The notes under the pieces: generated by a model
The model's database searches: none
The model's input: the letters and a program-made list of their open reading frames with translations, nothing else
What the model was told of the DNA's origin: nothing
Source: Streptomyces flaveolus
GTDB taxonomy: Bacteria; Actinomycetota; Actinomycetes; Streptomycetales; Streptomycetaceae
DNA length: 64,000 nt
Assembly: GCF_000716535.1 (NCBI RefSeq)
Contig: NZ_JNWV01000028.1
Coordinates: 124,001-188,000 of the forward strand
Reading direction: 5' to 3'
Shown: positions 7,205 to 14,493 of the stretch, piece by piece
Position numbering within the stretch: position 1 is the stretch's first letter
Layout: each line of letters begins with the position of its first letter
Program-made: the position numbers and the translations under genes

Positions 7205-8995
7205 TCAGCCCTTCTTCGGGTGGGGAGTCGAGCCGTAGGCCGTCAGGAAGCGGTCGCGGAAGGAGCTCATCTTCCATACCGGGGCGTCGTGGGCGGGGCG
7301 GAGCCCGTTCGTCCAGTTCCAGTCGGCGATCTTGTCCAGCATCTTCGGGTCCTTGGCGACGATCGACACCGGCACGTCACGGCTGGCGTGGTTGCCGCTG
7401 ACCCGGGCGATCGGCTGGTGGTCGCCGAGGAAGACCAGCACGGTGTCCTCGGTGCCGTACCGCTCCAGCCACTCGGTCAGCGCGGTCACCGAGTACTGGA
7501 CCGACTTTCCGTACTCCTCGCGGGACTTGGTCGTGTCGGCGATGACGTCGGCCGGCTTGTTCCCCGCCGCCTCGATGCCCTTGAAGACGGAGCCGTCACC
7601 GAGCTGGTCCCAGTCCACCATCTTCGGGATGGGCGCCCAGGGCTGATGGCTCGACGTCAGGATGAGCAGGGACATCCGCGCCTTGCCGTCGGCCGGCCGC
7701 TTGCTGTGCACCCGTTCCTGGTACTGCTGGAGCGCGTACTGGTCGGGCATGGTCGACCAGCTGAACTTCGGCCCCTGGTAGCCGAGTTGGAAGGCGTTGT
7801 AGACCTTGTCCAGGCCGTACCACTTCTGCTCCGGCCACCCCTTCTGCACGCCCGGCATGACCCCCACCGTGTCGAACGCGCCGGTCTTCTCGAACGCCCC
7901 CGTCAGGCTGAGGTGGTCGCTGGCCATCACCGTGCGGTAGCGCTGCTGATTGCTGATCCACAGGCCCGACATGGTGGTGGAGTGGCCGAGCCAGCTGCTG
8001 CCGCCGTAGGTCGCCGAGGTCAGCCAGCCGCTCTTCGCGTGGAAGCCGGCCTTGGCCAGCGCCTTGGTGCGGACGTCGAGCGTCCGGTCCACGCCGGGCG
8101 CCATGACCGGGTCCTCGATCGCACTGCGGCCGTAGCTCTCGATGAAGGTGAAGATCACGTCCTTGCCGCGCAGGTCGGGGACCAGCTGACTGCCCGGCGT
8201 GTTCCCGAACGCGTCGACCCGGGCCACCTTCCGGAACTCCGCCTCGTCCTTCAGCGTGGCCGACACCCGGCGCGCCTGGACCTTCAGCGCGGTCGCGGTG
8301 CGGTCGGAGGCGATCGGCACGCCCGCTATCTGGAGCCCGAGCGAGGAACAGGTGATCCAGACGACCCCGGCGACCAGGGTGCCACGGGTCGCGGTGCCGG
8401 GGTTGCGGGCGAGGAGGTTGCTCAGCCGGACCATGGACAGCGCGAGCAGCACGAAGAGCAGCAGCACGACCACGACCAGTCCGGCCACGGCGGCTAGGGT
8501 GGCCGTCCGCCCGAGGGAGTCCTCCAGATACGACTCCGCGTCCCCGAACAGACTCCAGTCCAGTACGACGTTGAAGCTGCGGCCGAGGTACTGGTTGAAC
8601 CCCATGTCCAGCGCGTTGAGCACGGTCATGGCTCCGAGGAGCACCCCGGACACCGCCGCCAGCACCACCCGGGGCCGCCGGGGCAGCGCGAGCAGCACGG
8701 CCGCCCCGATCACGGCCTCGGCGGGTATGCGGAAGAACTTCGCGGGCCCCAGCCGGACGACCGTGTTGGGCATGACCAGTGCCGCGACGACAAGGGCCGC
8801 GGCGAGCACGGTGACGGTGACGGAAAGGGCCCGTGCGGCCTCCGGATGTCCCTCCCGCCAGCGCCCGCGCCACGCCGACCATGCGGCCCAGGGACGGCGG
8901 AACGTGCGTGCGGCGGATTCGGTGACCTCTTCGGCCACGCCCTCGGCAGAGGCATCGGCAGAGGCATCGGCAGAGGCAGACTGGAGCGCGCTCAT
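7205..8995 (-). CDS. Membrane-anchored sulfatase/phosphoesterase-family enzyme
   Basis: About 596 residues. A disordered Ala/Ser/Asp-rich N-terminus is followed by five predicted membrane helices in the first half, then an extracytoplasmic alkaline-phosphatase/sulfatase-fold domain. Metal-site-like features are FIESYGRS after the last helix, the Thr/Ser-rich ATYGGSSW that aligns with the nucleophile region, and FLGDHQP near the C-terminus. The layout resembles LtaS-like glycerophosphate transferases and lipid-A-type phosphoethanolamine transferases, so a cell-envelope polymer is the likely substrate. A GTG at 9031 could add 12 residues; neither start has a good ribosome site. A 12-bp repeat at 8945-8982 encodes Ser-Ala-Asp-Ala repeats near the start. 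Confidence 0.82.
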   Translation of the reverse strand: MSALQSASADASADASAEGVAEEVTESAARTFRRPWAAWSAWRGRWREGHPEAARALSVTVTVLAAALVVAALVMPNTVVRLGPAKFFRIPAEAVIGAAVLLALPRRPRVVLAAVSGVLLGAMTVLNALDMGFNQYLGRSFNVVLDWSLFGDAESYLEDSLGRTATLAAVAGLVVVVLLLFVLLALSMVRLSNLLARNPGTATRGTLVAGVVWITCSSLGLQIAGVPIASDRTATALKVQARRVSATLKDEAEFRKVARVDAFGNTPGSQLVPDLRGKDVIFTFIESYGRSAIEDPVMAPGVDRTLDVRTKALAKAGFHAKSGWLTSATYGGSSWLGHSTTMSGLWISNQQRYRTVMASDHLSLTGAFEKTGAFDTVGVMPGVQKGWPEQKWYGLDKVYNAFQLGYQGPKFSWSTMPDQYALQQYQERVHSKRPADGKARMSLLILTSSHQPWAPIPKMVDWDQLGDGSVFKGIEAAGNKPADVIADTTKSREEYGKSVQYSVTALTEWLERYGTEDTVLVFLGDHQPIARVSGNHASRDVPVSIVAKDPKMLDKIADWNWTNGLRPAHDAPVWKMSSFRDRFLTAYGSTPHPKKG

Positions 8996-9078
8996 GCCTT
9001 CCGGTACGGCCCACGGAGAAGCACCGTTCACGACCGCTGGGCAAACACCTGGTCAACACGGCCGACGGCACGTCAGCG

Positions 9079-9121
9079 CCCTGAAGGGGCCCGGGGAACC
9101 GCGCGCACGACCCCCGCGGAC
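9079..9121. repeat. Common Streptomyces intergenic repeat (degenerate copy)
   Basis: The stretch beginning CGCCCTGAAGGGGCCCGGGG and ending in a CGCGCGCACGACCCCCG tail resembles a short GC-rich sequence that I recall recurring between Streptomyces genes. Here it occupies the 117-bp gap upstream of the sulfatase-like gene and downstream of the glycosidase gene. It may act as a terminator for the latter. Confidence 0.4.
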
Positions 9122-9148
9122 CCGCACCCGTCCCGCAACCGACCCCTC

Positions 9149-11086
9149 TCAGGCGCCCCCCACCGCCGTCAGCAGAGCAAGCGGCGCGGCGGCGGACCGG
9201 GCCCCCCGCCCACACGCGTGCGGATACGGCACCGGCGCACCGTGCGGACCACGCCCGTACCCCGCCAGCACCTCCGGCAACCGATGCCCGCCAGCCGTCG
9301 CCGCGTCGATCAGCGCGTGGGCGACCGTGCGGGCCTCGTCGTGCAGCCCGTACCGCGCCAGGCCCAGGGCGATCAGCGCGTTGTCGTGGGGCCACACGGA
9401 CCCCCGGTGATGGGACAGCGGATGGTACGCGGGCTGGCCGGCGGCCACCGTGCGGACGCCCCAGCCCGAGAAGAAGTCCGGCTCCAGCAGCCGCCGGCCC
9501 ACCACCTCGCCGTACTCCTTGTCCAGCAGCCCCGACCACAGCAGGTGCCCGGCGTCGGACGCCAGCGCGTCGATCCGGCGGCCCTGTCCGTCCAGCGCCA
9601 GCGCCGGGAAGGACTGTTCCCGCATCCAGAAGTCCCGCTGGAAACGGTCCCGGAGGTCGGCGGCAGCCTGTTCCAGCAGCGCGGCGTACGTCTCGTCGCC
9701 CCACACCGTCCGCGCCACCCCGGCCGTGCGGCGCAGCGCGTCGTACGCGTAGCCCTGGGCGCCCGCCGCCATCACCGCGCCGGTGGGCCGGGTGCCGTCG
9801 GCGCAGCAGATCGCGCCGGGGGAGTCCTTCCAGTTCTGGTTGGCGAGGCCGCCCTCGTCGGCGCGGTAGACGAGATAGCCGCGCGAGGTCAGGCCGCCGT
9901 GGTCGAGCATCCAGCCGACGGCGGCCCGGGCGTGCGGCTCCAGGCGCCGGGCCGGCTCCGTGTCCCCGGTCCGCTCGACGTACGCGCCGAGCAGGATCAG
10001 GAAGAGCGGGGTGGCGTCGACCGAGCCGTAGTAGCGGCCGAACGGCACCTGGCCGAAGTGGGCCAGCTCGCCGTGGCGTACCTCGTGCACGATCTTGCCG
10101 GGCTGGGCGACCGGGGACCGGCCGGTGCCGGTGGCCTGGGTGGCGGCCAGGGCGAGGAGCGTGGCGGCGGCCGACCGGGGATGGTACGGCAGGACGAACA
10201 GGGAGGTGAGGAGCGCGTCGCGGCCGAGCAGGGTGAGGAACCAGGGGGCACCGGCCGCCGGCACGCGCAGGTCCTCGCCGTCCGGTCCGGTGGCCGGGAC
10301 CTGGAGCGCCGCCAGGTCGGCGAGGCCCCGGGCGCAGGCGGCGGCCAGCTCCGGCCAGCCGGTCGGGAAGGCCACGCCCTCCATGAACTCGGCCTCGCGC
10401 GCCAGGAGTTGCTCCTGCACGGCGGCGGGGTCGCGGGGCACCCGCAGGGCGCGCTTCTCGCCGTGCGGGCGGGCGATCACCCGCAGCAGCAGCTCGGTCG
10501 TGCCGTGGGGTGCGAGGTCGAGGGTCCACACCAGGCGGCGGGCGCCGGTGCCCGTCTCCTCCACGGCGTCGGGGGCCGGGTCGGCCGTGATCGTCGTACA
10601 GGACCGCCATTCGGCGCGCCGGTAGGTGAACTCGATGCCGTCGGGGAGGACTTCGCGGGAGCGCAGGGCACCGGCCTTGGCGTACGTCCGGTGGTCGGAG
10701 CGGAGTTCGAACTGGTCGGTGAAGTCGGCGTCGACGGTGAGCGCGAGCCGTGCGGTGGTGGGCACCGGGCGGTTGCTGGTGACCTTCAGGGACTCCACGA
10801 ACGAGCTGTCCCCGACAGCCTGTTCACGGAAGAGGGTGTAGGCCGGGGGCTCCTGCCGGCCGCCGCGCGGGACCAGCACACAGCGGGCCTCGTCCCCGTC
10901 CGTGACCGGGGTGAGCACCTCGGGCACCGCGCCGTCGAGGGTGAGCTGCCAGCGGCTGAGGTGCCGGGCGTCCCGGACGAACAATCCGTCCGGGGAGCTG
11001 CCGCCCCGCACTCCGCTGATGTCGCCACGGTCGCCCACGGCGGCGAAGCTGGCGCCGTGCACGAGCAGATGATGTCGGTCCGTCAT
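9149..11086 (-). CDS. Glycogen-debranching-type glycosidase (amylo-alpha-1,6-glucosidase family)
   Basis: About 645 residues, no signal peptide, so cytoplasmic. Residues 5-205 form the beta-rich N-terminal domain of debranching-type proteins (SSPDGLFVRDARHLSRW). The rest is a six-hairpin glycosidase fold with motifs GAPWFLTLLGRDALLTSLF and HRGSVWPHDNALIALGLARY, both typical of amylo-alpha-1,6-glucosidase-like enzymes. Its ATG overlaps the stop codon of the upstream glycosidase by 4 nt (ATGA), so the two are co-translated. Likely role is trimming of glycogen, trehalose or related storage glucans. The exact linkage specificity cannot be fixed from sequence. Confidence 0.88.
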   Translation of the reverse strand: MTDRHHLLVHGASFAAVGDRGDISGVRGGSSPDGLFVRDARHLSRWQLTLDGAVPEVLTPVTDGDEARCVLVPRGGRQEPPAYTLFREQAVGDSSFVESLKVTSNRPVPTTARLALTVDADFTDQFELRSDHRTYAKAGALRSREVLPDGIEFTYRRAEWRSCTTITADPAPDAVEETGTGARRLVWTLDLAPHGTTELLLRVIARPHGEKRALRVPRDPAAVQEQLLAREAEFMEGVAFPTGWPELAAACARGLADLAALQVPATGPDGEDLRVPAAGAPWFLTLLGRDALLTSLFVLPYHPRSAAATLLALAATQATGTGRSPVAQPGKIVHEVRHGELAHFGQVPFGRYYGSVDATPLFLILLGAYVERTGDTEPARRLEPHARAAVGWMLDHGGLTSRGYLVYRADEGGLANQNWKDSPGAICCADGTRPTGAVMAAGAQGYAYDALRRTAGVARTVWGDETYAALLEQAAADLRDRFQRDFWMREQSFPALALDGQGRRIDALASDAGHLLWSGLLDKEYGEVVGRRLLEPDFFSGWGVRTVAAGQPAYHPLSHHRGSVWPHDNALIALGLARYGLHDEARTVAHALIDAATAGGHRLPEVLAGYGRGPHGAPVPYPHACGRGARSAAAPLALLTAVGGA

Positions 11087-12732
11087 CCCCGGTCCCCTCC
11101 TCTGTCACTCCTGTCGAACGGTCCGCTGTCCGTGGGGGGTACGACTCTTTGTGTGCTCTTGTCCAGATTTTGACGCTCGTGGCACACGGTCGGCCGGTGG
11201 CACAGGTCGAGCGCGAGGGCCGCCGTCCAGCCGAAGCCGGTGGCTCCGCAGGGCTCACCGGTGTACGGGTCGACGTACTCCGCGAAATCGGTGGCGTCGG
11301 CGAGGTCCAGCACCGCCTGGCGCAGGGCGTCGGCCGCCGCCGTCTCGCCGTGTGTGCGCAGCCCGCGCTCCAGCAGCCAGCTCGTGTTGAACCAGGCGGG
11401 TCCGCGCCAGTAGCGGTGCGGGTCGAAGGCCTCGCCGAGGAGGTCGTAGCTGGGCACGAGCCGGGTGCGGTCACCGACCGAGAAGTGCGGCCCGCGCACG
11501 GTACGGACGAGGGCGGCGGCGATGCCGCGGGGGAGGCCGGGCAGGATCAACGGCACCAGCCCGGAGACACCGCGCTCGGGCAGGAGACGGGAACCGAGGC
11601 CGAGGGGCTCGCGACGGGGGCGGGAACCGGAGGCGAGGGGCTCACGGCCGGGGTGGGAACCGGAGGCGCGGGGCTCGCGATCGGGGCCGGCGCCGGGGGT
11701 GCGTAACTCGTTGTCAGGGCCGGAACCGGAGGTGCCGCGTCCGGCGGGGGTGTCCTCGCCCCGCAGGTCCCGGCACAGGAACATCCCCGCCTCCGCGTCC
11801 CACAGCCGCGCCACCAGCGTCGCCGTCAGCCGCTGCGCGCGGGCCCGGCGGGCGGAGCCGGTCGCGCCCAGTTCCTCGGCGATCCGCGCGAGCGCGTACT
11901 CGGAGGCGATGAGGAGGGCGTTGAACGCCGGGTCCTCCACGGCGAACTCCCCGCCCCCGTCGGCGTACCCGGCGTCCCGGTAGTCCGCGGCCAGCCGCAC
12001 GTACCGCCCGTAGTCCAGATCCGTCGGCCGGTCCTCGGCCGCGCCGTGGTCGAGGTCGGCGCGGCGGAAGGAGCGGGCCGGGGCGGGGGTGATCCGGGCG
12101 AGCGGGGCGTCCCAGCAGGGGCTGTTGTCCATGCCCTGCTCCCAGGGGTGGACCACGGACACCAGCCCGGCGCCGCCCAAGTTCCGGCGGTGCAGCAGGT
12201 ACCGGTGCCAGGCGGCCAGCCGTGGGTGGACCCGGGCCAGGAAGCCGCGGGCCCGGGACAGCCCGGGGTCGGCGCGGTGCACCAGCCAGGCCGCCAGCGC
12301 GTGCACCGGTGGCTGCACGATGCCGGAGGTCTGTAGCGTGCGCGGGGCGCCCGCCGTGCGCCCGGCGGTGGAGGAGCGCCAGAAGTCGGGGCTCGGGAAG
12401 TACGCGTCGAGCGGTACGGAGGGGTTGAACACGATGTGCGGGACGCGGCCGTCGGCCCACTGGGCCGCGAGCAGCGTCTCCAGCTCCGTCTGGGCCCGCA
12501 GCGGTGAGACGTGCCGCAACCCGACGGCGATGAACGCGGAGTCCCAGGACCACTGGTGCGGATACAGGTCGCGGGAGGGCACCGTCGACGCGCCGGTCCA
12601 GTTCGCCTCCAGCACCCGGGCGGCCCTCGCGCGCAGGGACGTCCCCGTGGCCGGGGTGGTGGCCGTGGGCGGTGGATCGTATGCCGTCTCGTAGGGGGTG
12701 GAACGGGCAGTGAGCTGGGTGGTGCGATCCAC
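11083..12732 (-). CDS. MGH1-like/GH63-type glycosidase with internal 11-residue repeats and a TTA codon
   Basis: About 549 residues of an alpha/alpha-barrel glycosidase related to MGH1-like and trehalase/GH63 enzymes. Marks are LYPHQWSWDSAFIAVGLRH near residue 56, SVVHPWEQGMDNSP near 190 and YWRGPAWFNTSWLLERGL in the C-terminal part. GTG 12732 has GGGGAG 6 nt upstream. Residues 336-390 are five 11-residue repeats of the GS-P-REPLAS kind that interrupt the conserved domain. One codon in the first repeat (11706-11704) is TTA for Leu, the only TTA I found in a coding frame, so translation should need the bldA tRNA. First gene of a two-gene operon diverging from a ROK regulator. Confidence 0.86.
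   Translation of the reverse strand: MDRTTQLTARSTPYETAYDPPPTATTPATGTSLRARAARVLEANWTGASTVPSRDLYPHQWSWDSAFIAVGLRHVSPLRAQTELETLLAAQWADGRVPHIVFNPSVPLDAYFPSPDFWRSSTAGRTAGAPRTLQTSGIVQPPVHALAAWLVHRADPGLSRARGFLARVHPRLAAWHRYLLHRRNLGGAGLVSVVHPWEQGMDNSPCWDAPLARITPAPARSFRRADLDHGAAEDRPTDLDYGRYVRLAADYRDAGYADGGGEFAVEDPAFNALLIASEYALARIAEELGATGSARRARAQRLTATLVARLWDAEAGMFLCRDLRGEDTPAGRGTSGSGPDNELRTPGAGPDREPRASGSHPGREPLASGSRPRREPLGLGSRLLPERGVSGLVPLILPGLPRGIAAALVRTVRGPHFSVGDRTRLVPSYDLLGEAFDPHRYWRGPAWFNTSWLLERGLRTHGETAAADALRQAVLDLADATDFAEYVDPYTGEPCGATGFGWTAALALDLCHRPTVCHERQNLDKSTQRVVPPTDSGPFDRSDRGGDRG
11563..11727 (-). repeat. In-frame 33-bp minisatellite, five units, inside the glycosidase gene
   Basis: GAACCG or its variant recurs at 11591, 11624, 11657, 11690 and 11723, an exact 33-bp period. 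Each unit encodes 11 residues, for example GSHPGREPLAS and GSRPRREPLGL. Because 33 is a multiple of three, copy-number change would leave the frame intact. The outer units are more diverged than the central ones. Confidence 0.92.
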
Positions 12733-12854
12733 TCGGGGCTCCCCGAAAAGACGTCCGGCCGACGCGGTTCGGCCCCGGCCACCGTAGGGTTACGTCTATT
12801 TAACACGCAAAACTCAATATGTAAGGCAAACTGAGGAAACACAAGGGGGTGCGC
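12733..12854. promoter_or_regulatory. AT-rich divergent control region of glycosidase operon and ROK gene
   Basis: Positions 12787-12842 are strikingly AT-rich for this chromosome. On the plus strand TTAACA (12799) with TAAGGC 16 bp downstream could serve the ROK gene. GTAAC and TTAAATAG words on the minus strand could serve the glycosidase operon. ROK regulators usually bind AT-rich inverted repeats near their own gene; I see no perfect palindrome here. Confidence 0.4.
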
Positions 12855-14075
12855 ATGACCGGACGTCCGGGGAGGGTCGGCAAGAGCGGAAGCCAGGCGA
12901 GCGCCGGCGATCTGCTCGAACTGGTGCGCAGCGGACGGGCCGTGACGCGCGGCGCGCTCCAGCAGGCGACCGGACTGTCCCGGGCCACCGTCGGCCAGCG
13001 CCTGGACCGGCTGTTCCGGGCGGGCTGGCTGCGCGAGGGCGCGGGCGGCCCGGTCGACTCGCCGCTCGGCGGACGGCCCTCCATCACCCTGGAGTTCGAC
13101 GACTCCCACGCGGTGGTCCTCGCCGCCGACCTGGACACCCGGCACGCCCGCGCGGCCGTCCTCACCCTGACCGGCGAGATCCTCGCCGAGCACGCCGGCA
13201 CGCTGGCGGTCGAGGAGGGCCCCGACGCGGTCCTGGGCGAGCTGGGCCACTGGTTCGCCGAGCTGCTGACCAAGGCCGGGCACCGCGCCGAGGAGGTGTG
13301 CGGGATCGGGCTCGCGGTGCCGGGCCCGGTGGACAGCGAGACCGGCCGGGTGGTCCAGCCGCCGATCATGCCGGGCTGGGACGGCTACGACGTGCGGGGC
13401 CGCCTCTCCCGCGCCCTCACCGAGCACACCGGGGCCCCCGCGGTCCCGGTCCTGGTCGACAACGACGCCAACCTCATGGCGTACGGCGAACAGCGCACCG
13501 GACACCCCGACTGCACGGCCTTCGTGCTCGTCAAGGTGTCCACGGGCATCGGTGCCGGGGTGGTCGTGGGCGGCTCGATCTACCGGGGCGTCGACGGCGG
13601 CGCCGGCGACATCGGGCACATCCGGGTCGGCGCCGAGGCGCTGTGCCGGTGCGGTTCGTACGGCTGTCTCGCGGCGGTCGCCAGCGGCGGTGCCGTGGCC
13701 CGGCGGCTGGCCGCGTCGGGGGTGCCGGCCGCCTCCGGCTCGGACGTGCGGGACCTGCTGGCCGCCGGGCACCCGGAGGCCGCCGCGCTGGCCCGGGAGG
13801 CCGGGCGGCAGGTCGGGGACGTACTGGCGACGGTCGTGACCCTGCTCAACCCGGGCGTGCTGATGATCGCGGGCGACCTGGCCGGAACGCCCTTCCTGAC
13901 CGGCGTGCGCGAGCTGCTCTACCAGCGGGCGCTGCCCCGCTCCACGGCCCACCTGGACGTCGTCACCTCGCGGCTCGGGGAGCGCGCCGGGCTGATCGGA
14001 GCCGGGGCGCTGGTGGTGGAGCACCTGTACGCGCCGGACCGGGCGGAGCAGCGGCTGTCGGAGATGGGTGTGTGA
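12855..14075 (+). CDS. ROK-family transcriptional regulator
   Basis: About 406 residues. An N-terminal winged helix (VTRGALQQATGLSRATVGQR, residues 25-60) precedes a full ROK sugar-kinase-like domain with the glycine-rich phosphate loop, VLVDNDANLMAYGEQR and the zinc-site motif CRCGSYGCLAAVASG. ATG 12855 is chosen over GTG 12849 because AAGGGGG at 12843-12849 lies 5 nt upstream of it. The N-terminal HTH shows it is a regulator rather than glucokinase. It diverges from the two-gene glycosidase operon and probably represses it in response to a sugar or sugar phosphate. Confidence 0.92.
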   Translation: MTGRPGRVGKSGSQASAGDLLELVRSGRAVTRGALQQATGLSRATVGQRLDRLFRAGWLREGAGGPVDSPLGGRPSITLEFDDSHAVVLAADLDTRHARAAVLTLTGEILAEHAGTLAVEEGPDAVLGELGHWFAELLTKAGHRAEEVCGIGLAVPGPVDSETGRVVQPPIMPGWDGYDVRGRLSRALTEHTGAPAVPVLVDNDANLMAYGEQRTGHPDCTAFVLVKVSTGIGAGVVVGGSIYRGVDGGAGDIGHIRVGAEALCRCGSYGCLAAVASGGAVARRLAASGVPAASGSDVRDLLAAGHPEAAALAREAGRQVGDVLATVVTLLNPGVLMIAGDLAGTPFLTGVRELLYQRALPRSTAHLDVVTSRLGERAGLIGAGALVVEHLYAPDRAEQRLSEMGV

Positions 14076-14213
14076 CAGGGCTGTTTCCGCCGCCGACCGG
14101 CGTCCGCAGGGCGGTCCGCATGGTGAAACGGAGCGGTCTGTGGCAGCGTGATTCTCGCCACCCTTGATAAGGGTTACGCTCAGATGAGCGGATCAAGCAC
14201 GGCTGCACTTCCT

Positions 14214-14242
14214 CAAGGGGTGGCACTCGGTGCCACCCCTTG
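14214..14242. terminator. 13-bp perfect hairpin in the ppdK leader region
   Basis: CAAGGGGTGGCAC (14214-14226) pairs with GTGCCACCCCTTG (14230-14242) around a TCG loop. It lies 140 bp after the ROK stop and 250 bp before ppdK. No T-tract follows. An upstream GATCAAG (14191-14197) could pair instead with CTTGATC (14239-14245), and CGCTCA-GA-TGAGCG at 14177-14190 forms a third stem. It could be the ROK gene terminator or, if transcription starts upstream, a leader switch. Confidence 0.6.
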
Positions 14243-14493
14243 ATCGTTCATCGATCGAAATCAGTCGCGCCGCGACCCGCTCATGTGAGCAGAAAACTGC
14301 ACCTGTGGGCACCGCTGTCTTCAAGAAGTGAAAACATAAGGCTGGCTTCGCTTGCCAAGCCTTGACTTTCGATCCGCTGGCGGACGGGTGGTTACAGGCG
14401 TATGACGCGCAAGTGGACGTACCCATGAACCTTCGATCTGGGTATGTTCCTCGCCATCAGGGCAGCCACCGTGGCCTCAAGGAGTCGAGACCC
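14243..14493 (+). promoter_or_regulatory. Presumed promoter and leader of ppdK
   Basis: The 418-bp gap between the ROK gene and ppdK contains no credible gene. Besides the hairpins noted at 14177-14242, it has a bulged stem at about 14339-14364 (AAGGCT-GGC paired with GCC-A-AGCCTT), directly followed by TTGACT (14362-14367), a good -35 candidate. No matching -10 at 17-18 bp is obvious. AAGGAG at 14479-14484 is the ribosome site of ppdK. Confidence 0.4.
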
